This document shows, one piece after another, positions 33,344 to 41,555 of a stretch of DNA of 64,000 bases. Made by a program: the position numbers and the translations under genes. Position 1 is the stretch's first letter, and each line of letters opens with the position of its first letter. The notes beneath the pieces are model-generated. The model was given only the letters and a program-made list of their open reading frames with translations. It was not told the origin of the DNA and searched no databases. Origin of the DNA: an uncultured Clostridia bacterium (lineage in GTDB: Bacteria; Bacillota; Clostridia; Peptostreptococcales; Anaerovoracaceae); contig CALCEY010000005.1 of NCBI GenBank assembly GCA_937900415.1, positions 62,001 to 126,000 on the forward strand, given 5' to 3'.

Positions 33344-33991
33344 ATGAGTGAAATATACATCAGCAAGCTGACCGGCGGAGCTTTGCGTGAATATCTTGAA
33401 AAATGCGGCCATACGCTGCGAATAATAACAGGACATCCCAATGTCAAAACGCCTATAACCTGTCACCCCGACATTTATATGTGCCGCCTCGGCAATACGA
33501 CCTTTCACGGCAACCCTGAGAAACTGTCTTCCGAATACCCCGGCGACGCAATTTACAATGCCTGTTCTACCGGCAGATTCTTTCTTCATAATCTGAAGAT
33601 TACTTCGCCCGATTTATCGGATATGGCACAAAAAACCGGTCATATAATGGTTCATGTACCGCAAGGATATACAAAATGCAACTGCGTAACAGTGGATGAA
33701 AGCTCTATAATCACGTCAGACAGAGGCATTGAAAAAGCAGCCGTAAAGGCAGGAATGAACGTGCTTCTCGTAGAGCCTGCGCAAATTCTTTTGCCGGGCT
33801 ATAAATACGGATTTCTGGGCGGAGCCTCCGGGCGTGTAGGCAATGAAATCATATTCAACGGAGATTTATCGGCCCACAGCGATTACTCTAAAATCAAGAA
33901 TTTCATTAAAAGCCGCGGGCTGAGTATAGTATATTTTCATCAATACCCCCTTACAGATATAGGGTCAATAATAGAGGAAACAAGAAAATGA
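33344..33991 (+). CDS. DUF6873-type protein (amidinotransferase-like GME fold suspected)
   Basis: A 215-residue protein from ATG 33344 (MSEIYISKLTGGALREYLEKCG). Features include ITCHPDIYMCRLG, VPQGYTKCNCVTVD, SIITSDRGIEKAA and FLGGASGRVGNEIIFNGDLS, which I associate with the uncharacterised DUF6873 family, thought to adopt a guanidine-modifying-enzyme-like fold. No activity should be assigned. There is no ribosome binding site: a TATAAT at 33332-33337 lies only 6 nt before the ATG, so the mRNA would be leaderless. It overlaps the radical SAM gene by 4 bp (ATGA). Confidence 0.65.
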   Translation: MSEIYISKLTGGALREYLEKCGHTLRIITGHPNVKTPITCHPDIYMCRLGNTTFHGNPEKLSSEYPGDAIYNACSTGRFFLHNLKITSPDLSDMAQKTGHIMVHVPQGYTKCNCVTVDESSIITSDRGIEKAAVKAGMNVLLVEPAQILLPGYKYGFLGGASGRVGNEIIFNGDLSAHSDYSKIKNFIKSRGLSIVYFHQYPLTDIGSIIEETRK

Positions 33992-35124
33992 AAAAACATG
34001 CTATAATACCGATATTCATACCTCATAAGGGCTGTCCCAACGACTGCATTTTCTGCAATCAGAGGAAAATCACTGCTCACAGCGAATCGGTAAGCGCCTC
34101 CGATATTCACCGTACAGTTTCCCGATACATGTCCACCCTTTCCGATATGAATATGGAAACCATCGAGCTTTCCTTTTTCGGAGGCTCTTTTACCGGAATC
34201 CCTATAGAAGAGCAGCAGGAATATCTGGCAATAGCAAAAGAATATAAGGACAGAGGCGTAATTCAGAAAATACACCTTTCCACAAGACCCGACTATATAA
34301 ATAAAAAAATTCTTGATAATCTTAAAACCTATGACGTTGACGTAATAGAACTCGGAGTCCAGTCCTTCGCAGAGCCTGTGCTTAAGGCCTCAAACAGAGG
34401 CCACGACGCTTCCTGCGTGTACGAAAGCTGCGCTTTGATAAAAAAATACGGCTTTACTCTCGGGATACAGTTAATGATAGGGCTCCCGGAAGACACTGCC
34501 GAATACGATGTGTTTTCTGCAAAGGAAGCGGCGAAAATAAAGCCGCAAATCGCAAGGCTTTATCCGACCGTCGTCATCAGAGATACAGGTCTTTATCAGC
34601 TTATGGAAAAGGGCTTGTATACTCCTCTTAGGGAAAAAGATGCAGTGGAAAGAACAGCCTCTATGTACAAAATACTTACGGAAGCAGGTATCAACGTTAT
34701 ACGAGTGGGGCTAAAGTCCAGCGATATAATGTCCGACGGGAACAATACCGCAGATACCTTCCACCCTGCATTCAGACAGCTCGTAGAAGGCTTTCTTGCG
34801 AGACAGCAGCTGGAAAAACAGATAGGCAAACTGCTATACGAGGAACTCGAGGCGCTCCCACTAACAGCATGTCCGCAAGAGGACATACCAAATTCCAGGA
34901 GAAAAACAATCGCCCTTATAAGCAATCAAAAATGCAGAAACACGCTTTTTGGGCATAAAGGTGAAAATCGGCAGTTTTTTAAGAATAAGTATCCCGAGGC
35001 AGACTTCATATATCTTACCGACATTCAAGCAGGTCTGAATCTGAAAGACGGAGAATATTCGGCAGTAAGTCTATATGATATAAAATTAAAAGGAGATATA
35101 AAATTAAAAGGAGATTTAAAATGA
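33988..35124 (+). CDS. Radical SAM protein, Elp3-like
   Basis: A 378-residue enzyme with a 4Fe-4S binding CPNDCIFC motif (Cys16, Cys20, Cys23) preceded by PHKG, and the Elp3/MiaB/NifB core: ELSFFGGSFTGIP, STRPDYI, ELGVQSFAEPVLKASNRGH, GIQLMIGLPED. It resembles the radical SAM half of Elp3 without the acetyltransferase domain, a form common in Bacillota and often of unknown substrate (possibly tRNA). It is translationally coupled to the DUF6873 gene. The last residues IKLKGDIKLKGDLK come from an 18-bp duplication that also creates the next gene's ribosome binding site. Confidence 0.88.
   Translation: MKKHAIIPIFIPHKGCPNDCIFCNQRKITAHSESVSASDIHRTVSRYMSTLSDMNMETIELSFFGGSFTGIPIEEQQEYLAIAKEYKDRGVIQKIHLSTRPDYINKKILDNLKTYDVDVIELGVQSFAEPVLKASNRGHDASCVYESCALIKKYGFTLGIQLMIGLPEDTAEYDVFSAKEAAKIKPQIARLYPTVVIRDTGLYQLMEKGLYTPLREKDAVERTASMYKILTEAGINVIRVGLKSSDIMSDGNNTADTFHPAFRQLVEGFLARQQLEKQIGKLLYEELEALPLTACPQEDIPNSRRKTIALISNQKCRNTLFGHKGENRQFFKNKYPEADFIYLTDIQAGLNLKDGEYSAVSLYDIKLKGDIKLKGDLK
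35077..35112 (+). repeat. 18-bp tandem duplication containing a ribosome binding site
   Basis: GATATAAAATTAAAAGGA occurs twice in tandem (35077-35094 and 35095-35112). Each copy carries AAAGGAGAT-type Shine-Dalgarno sequence; only the second is correctly placed for ATG 35121. In the radical SAM frame it adds a repeated IKLKGD. Confidence 0.9.
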
Positions 35125-35384
35125 AAGCAGTAGTAACGGTTATCGGTAAAGATATGGTTGGAATTCTGGCAAAAGTAGCCGACTCATGCGCAGAAAAAAA
35201 CGCCAACGTTCTGGAAATGACGCAGTCAATTCTGGACGGATATTTCTGTATGGTAATGATAATAGACATAAGCAATCTTTCATGCCGTCTTGACGGTCTG
35301 GAAGATTGCCTCAAAGCTTCTGTTCCCGACATGGTAATCCATGTTATGCACGAAGATATCTTCAATTCTATGCACAGGATATAG
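35121..35384 (+). CDS. ACT-domain protein (UPF0237 family)
   Basis: An 87-residue single ACT domain: MKAVVTVIGKDMVGILAKVADSCAEKNANVLEMTQSILDGYF, then a second beta-alpha-beta half ending HEDIFNSMHRI. ACT domains bind amino acids or other small ligands. UPF0237 proteins are typically encoded next to PFL/UPF0210 genes, as here, so the two probably act together, with this one as the ligand sensor. The function is unproven. It overlaps the radical SAM gene by 4 bp. Confidence 0.9.
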   Translation: MKAVVTVIGKDMVGILAKVADSCAEKNANVLEMTQSILDGYFCMVMIIDISNLSCRLDGLEDCLKASVPDMVIHVMHEDIFNSMHRI

Positions 35385-35550
35385 AGCTCATATACGGCGA
35401 TGATTTGCATATAGGCCGCAAACTTTCAAGTCACTTGAGACTGCCAAAGCAAGAGCCGAACATGACCATCAATAATCCGAATGTGGGAAATCGCAGTAAA
35501 ACCGCAAAATCCATAATCGAAAGCTGAAAAAGAAATGCGAGGTTTTAAAT

Positions 35551-36909
35551 ATGCTCAACTTTAACGACATCATGGAAACCATAACCATGATTCAGGACGA
35601 AAATTTAGATATACGTACTATAACCATGGGAATTTCTCTCCTCGACTGTGCCGACAGCGATATAGACCGTTCATGTGAAAAGGTCTACGACAAGATAACT
35701 TCAAAGGCTGCAAAGCTTGTAGAGGTCGGTGAAACCATTGAAAAGAAATACGGAATACCTATCGTAAATAAACGAATCAGCGTAACGCCTATAGCCATGC
35801 TGGTTGCCGCAAGCGGCGGAGATCCTGTCAAGTATGCTCTTACTCTTGACGCCGCAGCCCGCAAGGTCGGAGTTAATTTTATAGGAGGCTTCAGCGCGCT
35901 GGTTCAGAAGGGATTCAGTGCTGGAGACAAAGAGCTCATAGAGTCAATACCCGAAGCGCTGGCTAAAACTGAATTCGTCTGCTCTTCAGTTAACATAGGG
36001 TCAACAAAGGCCGGAATCAATATGGACGCAGTAAAGATGATGGGCAAGGCAGTAAAAAAATCCGCCGAGCTCACTAAAGACAGCCAGTGCATAGGAGCGG
36101 CGAAGCTGGTCGTTTTCTGCAACGCGCCGGAGGACAATCCTTTTATGGCAGGAGCTTTTCACGGAGTCGGAGAGCCGGATGTAGTCATAAACGTCGGCGT
36201 TTCAGGTCCCGGCGTTGTGCGCAGCGCACTTTCCAAACTGCCTGACGACGCTTCGCTCAACGAAGTTGCAGAGCTGATAAAAAAGACTGCCTTTAAAATC
36301 ACGAGAATGGGTCAGCTGGTAGGCTCCGAAGCCTCCAAAATGCTGGGAGTCCCTTTCGGCATCATAGATTTGTCCCTTGCTCCCACCCCCGCTGTCGGAG
36401 ATTCAGTAGCCCATATACTTGAAGAAATTGGTCTCGAGCAATGCGGCGCCCACGGTACAACGGCAGCTTTGGCCATGCTCAACGACGCGGTAAAGAAAGG
36501 CGGCGTAATGGCCTCCTCCAGCGTTGGAGGATTGTCCGGAGCCTTCATACCTGTTACAGAAGACGCCGGTATGATTGCTGCCGCTTCAAACAAAACCCTG
36601 TCAGTAGAAAAGCTTGAAGCTATGACAGCCGTGTGCTCAGTAGGGCTTGATATGATAGTAGTTCCCGGGGATACAGAGGCTTATACTATTTCCGCCATTA
36701 TCGCCGATGAAGCCGCTATCGGAATGGTCAACTCAAAGACCACAGCCGTCCGCCTTATACCTGCGATAGGCCTTAAGGAAGGCGCTGAACTTGATTTCGG
36801 AGGTCTCCTGGGAAAGGGCCCTGTCATGAGCCTTCGCAGCAAGTCCTCACAAAAAATGATAGACAGAGGCGGAAGAATTCCCGCTCCGATGCAGAGTCTT
36901 AAAAACTGA
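35551..36909 (+). CDS. PFL-family protein (UPF0210/DUF711)
   Basis: A 452-residue cytoplasmic protein starting MLNFNDIMETITMIQDENLDIRTITMGISLLDCAD, with VNKRISVTPIAMLVAAS, FIGGFSALVQKGFSAGD and GAHGTTAALAMLNDAVKKGG, all hallmarks of the UPF0210 family, structurally related to pyruvate formate-lyase-like barrels. The reaction is unknown. It is paired with the ACT-domain gene after a 166-bp gap that shows no gene. A weak GCGAGG site precedes the ATG. Confidence 0.9.
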   Translation: MLNFNDIMETITMIQDENLDIRTITMGISLLDCADSDIDRSCEKVYDKITSKAAKLVEVGETIEKKYGIPIVNKRISVTPIAMLVAASGGDPVKYALTLDAAARKVGVNFIGGFSALVQKGFSAGDKELIESIPEALAKTEFVCSSVNIGSTKAGINMDAVKMMGKAVKKSAELTKDSQCIGAAKLVVFCNAPEDNPFMAGAFHGVGEPDVVINVGVSGPGVVRSALSKLPDDASLNEVAELIKKTAFKITRMGQLVGSEASKMLGVPFGIIDLSLAPTPAVGDSVAHILEEIGLEQCGAHGTTAALAMLNDAVKKGGVMASSSVGGLSGAFIPVTEDAGMIAAASNKTLSVEKLEAMTAVCSVGLDMIVVPGDTEAYTISAIIADEAAIGMVNSKTTAVRLIPAIGLKEGAELDFGGLLGKGPVMSLRSKSSQKMIDRGGRIPAPMQSLKN

Positions 36910-37014
36910 AAACGTCCAATGTGAAGTTTTCGTGGTTTATTTCAAAGGCCCATTGACATCTTGCTTCTGCGATATTACATTATTCTATACATAAGTTAAG
37001 AGGGGGAGATTTAT

Positions 37015-37404
37015 ATGGGCAACTTCAGATATAAACTGGCGCAGTTCATGATTGGCAGAAACGGCTTTGACAATTTCTGCCAGGGATTGATGAAGTTGGC
37101 TTTACTGCTCATTATTGCCGATTTGTTTATACCCGGACGAATATTTAATTTCATCGTAATTTTGATTTTCATATATGTATACTACAGGGCGTTTTCAAGA
37201 AATATACCGAAGCGCAGAGCTGAGAACGAGTGGTTTCTCACCTATATCAGCATGCCTCTCCGCTCATATCTTTCAAGGGACAGAAAGCATTACAGATATT
37301 TCAAATGCCCCGACTGTGGCCAGGTTTTGCGGGCTCCCAAGGGAAAGGGCCGGATAAGGATCACTTGCAGCAGATGCCGCAATGTATTTGAAAAAAAGGT
37401 ATAA
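37015..37404 (+). CDS. Membrane protein with C-terminal zinc ribbon, function unknown
   Basis: A 129-residue protein with two hydrophobic segments (about 24-62: LMKLALLLIIADLF and NFIVILIFIYVYY) and a cytoplasmic C-terminus holding a zinc ribbon: CPDC at about 100 and CSRC at about 120 (FKCPDCGQVLRAPKGKGRI, then ITCSRCRNVF). Small membrane proteins of this design are widespread in Clostridia and uncharacterised. AGGGGGAG precedes the ATG. Confidence 0.8.
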   Translation: MGNFRYKLAQFMIGRNGFDNFCQGLMKLALLLIIADLFIPGRIFNFIVILIFIYVYYRAFSRNIPKRRAENEWFLTYISMPLRSYLSRDRKHYRYFKCPDCGQVLRAPKGKGRIRITCSRCRNVFEKKV

Positions 37405-37516
37405 ATAAAACCCGCATAAAGTTTCAATGCAGAGGATCTGATATACAGAGAATTAAACGCACGGAAATTGGAACAAACAATATTAAGCATTATTACAGCA
37501 CTATAAGAGCACATCA

Positions 37517-37564
37517 AAAGGACGCCTTCAAAAGAAACAAATCATTTCTCATAAGGCGTCCTTT
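37517..37564. terminator. Hairpin between convergent genes
   Basis: AAAGGACGCCTT-type arms (37517-37528 and 37553-37564) are exact reverse complements with a 24-nt loop. It sits between the zinc-ribbon gene and the convergent DUF554 gene and can act in either direction. Confidence 0.65.
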
Positions 37565-37582
37565 CCGTTATCCGTCAACCAT

Positions 37583-38284
37583 CTAAAAAAGACTCTTCAG
37601 CCACTCTCCCAGTGGGCATATCAACATCGGCATGAATATTGCCGGCGTGTAATTCATGACTTTAAGCCTTGTTATTTCAAGCATGTTGAGAGACAGCGCC
37701 AGTATCAGCAGCGACCCTGCGCAGGTCATTTCCGAAACTACAGCCGTCTCAAGAAACGGCTCTGCAAAGCGGGCAAGCAATACTATCGCTCCCTGAAAGA
37801 CAAATACGAAAACTGCGGAAAACATCACTCCTATGCCGAAAGACGCAGCAAAAATCACTGAACTTATGCCGTCCAGCACAGCCTTTGTAAAAAGCATCTG
37901 ATTATCGCCCGTAAGACCTGCCTGCAATGAACCTACTATAGTCATAGCTCCTACGCAAAACAGCAGGCTTGCGCTTATGAAGCCTTCGGCTACAGTAGAC
38001 TTTTCCCCTTCCTTTTTAAACCTGTTTTCCAGCTTTGCGGCAAAATGATTGAGATGTCTGTCCAAATCAAAGGCTGCTCCTATCACCGCTCCTACCGCCA
38101 CAGAAATTATAATTATAAGAGTATTCTCCCCTTCAAGGCTCCCTGTAATTCCTATGTACATCACGCAAAGAGCTATCCCCTTAAGGATGAAATCAGCCCA
38201 TTCCTTCGGTATGGCTTTTTTAGCAATAAGGCCTATCCCGCTTCCCACAAGAATTGTCGCCGTATTAACTATTACTCCCGGCAT
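37583..38284 (-). CDS. DUF554 family membrane protein
   Basis: A 233-residue protein with about six membrane segments, starting MPGVIVNTATILVGSGIGLIAKK and containing FCVGAMTIVGSLQAGLTGD and LFTKAVLDGISSVIFA, the DUF554 (YdfK-like) signatures. The family is a putative transporter with no known substrate. Its ATG lies immediately after the stop of a 100-residue cytoplasmic protein gene, suggesting cotranslation. Confidence 0.9.
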   Translation of the reverse strand: MPGVIVNTATILVGSGIGLIAKKAIPKEWADFILKGIALCVMYIGITGSLEGENTLIIIISVAVGAVIGAAFDLDRHLNHFAAKLENRFKKEGEKSTVAEGFISASLLFCVGAMTIVGSLQAGLTGDNQMLFTKAVLDGISSVIFAASFGIGVMFSAVFVFVFQGAIVLLARFAEPFLETAVVSEMTCAGSLLILALSLNMLEITRLKVMNYTPAIFMPMLICPLGEWLKSLF

Positions 38285-38286
38285 AC

Positions 38287-38589
38287 CTATTCCTTTCCTC
38301 CGAAAGTTTCGTTCAGACCATCGCTGCTTTTGCCTGCCTCATCATTAAGTCTCTCTATTTCAGCCATGTGCTCGTCTATCTCCGCACAAAAAGCCTTTAA
38401 TCTTCCCGGATCTATATCGCCGCTCTCTTTAATGGAATTATACACATAATCGCCTATAGCTTCCTTTACGTCCTTAATTTTCCCCTTTTCCAGAACTATC
38501 TTCCCTTTTGCTTTTCCGTAATCAAAAGTATCACCCGCAACTTCGCCGACTTTATTTGCCATCTGCCCCAGCTTATCTATAAATGCCAT
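38287..38589 (-). CDS. Hypothetical protein, helical and charged
   Basis: A 100-residue protein (MAFIDKLGQMANKVGEVAGDTFDYGKAKGKIVLEKGKI...), rich in Lys and Glu, with a helical N-terminal third and a C-terminal coiled-coil-like segment (FCAEIDEHMAEIERLNDEA). I do not recognise a named family. It is encoded directly upstream of DUF554 with GGAGG before the ATG. No signal peptide or membrane segment is present. Confidence 0.75.
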   Translation of the reverse strand: MAFIDKLGQMANKVGEVAGDTFDYGKAKGKIVLEKGKIKDVKEAIGDYVYNSIKESGDIDPGRLKAFCAEIDEHMAEIERLNDEAGKSSDGLNETFGGKE

Positions 38590-38681
38590 CTGATTATCAT
38601 TCCTCCTTCTAAAATTAACAATGCAATTATATCACTAATATGATAAAATGAAAACATCTTAAATGACAAGGAGGAGTAATC

Positions 38682-39707
38682 ATGCTTTTCGGACATGAAA
38701 AAGAAAATATTCTGCATCTTCCCACACCTGTCGAATATCTTCCGGCAGTTTCCCATGACCTCGGCATAGAGATGTACATTAAAAGAGACGATTTAACGCC
38801 GCTGGCAATGGGCGGCAACAAGCTCAGAAAGCTTGAATATTTCGTAAAAGACGCCGAAGAGAGAGGCGCCACTCTTCTTCTGACCGTAGGCGGAGTCCAG
38901 ACCAATCACGGCAGACTCACCTGTGCCGTCGCCAACAAATACGGGCTCAAGGGCTCTATAATATCCGTCGGAGAATATCCCGGAGAACTTTCAGCAAACC
39001 TGCTGCTTGACGGAATAATGGGCTCTGATGTCTGGATAAAAAACTATGAACCCGGGAAAAGTGAAGCCAATCTTGAGGCTGAGGCTGTAAAAAATGTCAC
39101 GAGTTATTATGAAGCCCAGGGACACAAAGTTTATTTCATACCTTTGGGAGGCTCAAACGAGCTGGGAATCCTCGGATATTACGAATGTGCTCTTGAAATG
39201 GCCAAACAGGCCGAGGATATGAATTTATGCGGGGCAAGAATTATAGACGCCGTCGGCAGCATGGGCACTTACATGGGCCTTTTCGCAGCCATATTCAACG
39301 AAAAGCTCCCTCTCAAGCTGACAGGCATCGCAATATCGCCTAAACACGATATACTTTCAATAGCCGATGACTATTATTCCCGCGTCCGTGATTTCTTCGG
39401 ATTGAAATACAAAGCCAAAAAATCCGATTTCAGCCTTACCTCCAAATATGATCGAGGGGCTTATAACAATCCTTGCAAAGAAGTACGTGAAGCCATCTAT
39501 TATATGGCGGAAAAAGAAGCTATAATTTTAGACCCTTGCTATACAGGCAAAGCGTTTGCCGGACTGCTGGAAATGGTCAAAAACGGAGAAATAGAAAAGG
39601 GAGAGAAAGTTATATTTCTCCATACCGGCGGAGTTCCCGGCATCAACACCCCTCATCACAGAATTGAAATTGAAAAGGAAAGAGAAAAATACATACACAT
39701 TTTATAA
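38682..39707 (+). CDS. dcyD: D-cysteine desulfhydrase / ACC-deaminase-family PLP enzyme
   Basis: A 341-residue fold-type II PLP enzyme. The lysine expected to bind PLP is Lys47 in MGGNKLRKLEY, VGGVQTNHGRLT is the conserved substrate-binding segment, and HTGGVPG near the C-terminus binds the PLP phosphate. D-cysteine desulfhydrases and 1-aminocyclopropane-1-carboxylate deaminases share this architecture, so D-Cys or another D-amino acid is the probable substrate. AAGGAGGAG precedes the ATG. It is a single gene ended by a strong terminator. Confidence 0.82.
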   Translation: MLFGHEKENILHLPTPVEYLPAVSHDLGIEMYIKRDDLTPLAMGGNKLRKLEYFVKDAEERGATLLLTVGGVQTNHGRLTCAVANKYGLKGSIISVGEYPGELSANLLLDGIMGSDVWIKNYEPGKSEANLEAEAVKNVTSYYEAQGHKVYFIPLGGSNELGILGYYECALEMAKQAEDMNLCGARIIDAVGSMGTYMGLFAAIFNEKLPLKLTGIAISPKHDILSIADDYYSRVRDFFGLKYKAKKSDFSLTSKYDRGAYNNPCKEVREAIYYMAEKEAIILDPCYTGKAFAGLLEMVKNGEIEKGEKVIFLHTGGVPGINTPHHRIEIEKEREKYIHIL

Positions 39708-39734
39708 AAAGGCGCGTGCCGCCCTTAATTGAAA

Positions 39735-39777
39735 AAGGTGCGGACTGCCCGCAAGTCAAGCGGACAGTTCGCACCTT
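39735..39777 (+). terminator. Terminator after dcyD
   Basis: Arms 39735-39752 and 39760-39777 pair at 16 of 18 positions, followed by GTATTTTTT. It can also stop the convergent acyl-CoA ligase transcript. Confidence 0.8.
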
Positions 39778-39830
39778 GTATTTTTTAACAATCGACATCA
39801 GCCCTGAAATTTTACAGTATGAAACACGAA

Positions 39831-41555
39831 TTAAGCAAGTTTTGCCGCCTCTTCCTCTTCAAGAACTCTGTAGGCGACTTTTCCCACCAAAGTCTTCGGC
39901 AGATTTTCTCTGAATTCTATGTATGCAGGCATAGAATACTTGGCGATATGTTTGCTGCAATATGCAAGAAGAATTTTTTCCGCTTCCTCATGGGACACTT
40001 TCACATCAGGCTTCAGCATTACGAAAGCTACAACTTTCTGCATCTTGTATGGGTCCGGAACACCTATGACGCAGCTCATATGCACCAACTCGTGAGCGTC
40101 AAGTATATTCTCTATTCTGGACGGATACACGTTATAGCCGCTTGTTATTATCATTCTCTTGATCCTCTGGCGAAAATATACGAAACCCTCCTCATCCATC
40201 ATCCCAAGGTCTCCCGTATGTACCCATGTAAGCCCGTCTTTGTGACGTTTCAAAGTGTTGGCAGTTTCCTCCGGATTATTGATATATTCTATCATCACCG
40301 TAGGCCCTGCTATACATATTTCTCCCTCTTCGCCGTAAGGAACCTCTTCCTCAGTTCCGGGTACGACGATTTTATAAAAGGTATCCGGGAAAGGAAGGCC
40401 TATGCTTCCCTCCTTTTCCCTATTGACAGGCGTCAGGCAGCTGGCCGTAACACATTCAGTAGTTCCGTATCCTTCTCTGACGGGAATTGTCGCTCCGTGG
40501 CTTTTAAGAAAAGCGTCGAATCTCTTTTTAAGCTCTGTCGACAGCGAATCCCCGCCGCTGAAAACGCCCTTGAGACAAGATAAATCCACTCTGTCAAGGC
40601 TCTTTATTCGCAAAAGAGCTTCGTACAGTGTAGGTACGCCGGCGATAAAGTTCGGCTTATGCTTTCTGAGAAGCTTTGCATAGCTTTCAGGATTGAATCT
40701 TGGAATAAGCAGCACTCTTCCGCCATGAGAAAGGATTGTATGTATACATACGCCAAGGCCAAAACCATGAAAAATCGGCATTACAGCCAGCATTTTATCT
40801 CCCGGCTTATACATCGGATTAGTCGCTATTACCTGCTGTGAAAGAGCATTGAAGTTCAGATTAGAAAGAAGTATTCCCTTCATCGTACCTGTAGTGCCCC
40901 CGCTGTAGAGTATAACGGCAGGTTCCTCGGCCTTTCCCTCATGATGAAAAGAGCCGTGATATTTTCTGCTGTCGAACAGAAATTTTTCCCACCATATAAT
41001 TTCAGCGTTAGTAGGAACTTTCTTTATCTTGCGCCCTTCGACGAGATAATAGCCCCTTCTCTTTACCGGGCTCAGAACATCCTTAACACTGGTGAGTATC
41101 AGGTTCCTCAACGATACATTAGGTCTTATATGCTCAAATTTTTCATAAAACTGATCCAATGTCAGACAGACTACGCTTCCGGATTCTTTCAGACAAAACT
41201 CTATTTCTTTCTCGCTGGAAAGCGGGTGAATCATGTTGGCTATGGCTCCTACCTTATTTATAGCATAAAACATGACCACCGCCTGCGGAGCATTCGGCAT
41301 ACATATCGTAACGCTTTCACCAGGTTTTACGCCTATGGCGGCAAGCGCTCTGGCGCATCTGTCCACTTTTGAAATAAAATCCTTATATTTTGTCTTTCCG
41401 CCCATAAAATCATATGCGATTAAATCAGGATAATTTTCAGAGACTTCAGCAATCTTATCGTACATGGTTCCCTGAAAATAATCGAGATGGGCAGGCACCG
41501 AGCCCAGACTTTTTATCCACGGTGCTCTTACGTTCATGTTATTTTTGATGTTCAT
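39831..41555 (-). CDS. Acyl-CoA ligase (AMP-dependent synthetase, long-chain type)
   Basis: A 574-residue adenylate-forming enzyme with the core motifs ILYSGGTTGTMKG (phosphate loop), VREGYGTTE, WVHTGDLGMMDEEGFVYFRQRIK and C-terminal PKTLVGKVAYR, whose Lys should be the catalytic residue. It activates a carboxylic acid, probably a fatty acid, to its CoA thioester. It overlaps by 17 bp a gene for an E2-acyltransferase-like protein, so the two form an operon and may hand over the acyl group. The substrate is not readable from the sequence. Confidence 0.88.
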   Translation of the reverse strand: MNIKNNMNVRAPWIKSLGSVPAHLDYFQGTMYDKIAEVSENYPDLIAYDFMGGKTKYKDFISKVDRCARALAAIGVKPGESVTICMPNAPQAVVMFYAINKVGAIANMIHPLSSEKEIEFCLKESGSVVCLTLDQFYEKFEHIRPNVSLRNLILTSVKDVLSPVKRRGYYLVEGRKIKKVPTNAEIIWWEKFLFDSRKYHGSFHHEGKAEEPAVILYSGGTTGTMKGILLSNLNFNALSQQVIATNPMYKPGDKMLAVMPIFHGFGLGVCIHTILSHGGRVLLIPRFNPESYAKLLRKHKPNFIAGVPTLYEALLRIKSLDRVDLSCLKGVFSGGDSLSTELKKRFDAFLKSHGATIPVREGYGTTECVTASCLTPVNREKEGSIGLPFPDTFYKIVVPGTEEEVPYGEEGEICIAGPTVMIEYINNPEETANTLKRHKDGLTWVHTGDLGMMDEEGFVYFRQRIKRMIITSGYNVYPSRIENILDAHELVHMSCVIGVPDPYKMQKVVAFVMLKPDVKVSHEEAEKILLAYCSKHIAKYSMPAYIEFRENLPKTLVGKVAYRVLEEEEAAKLA

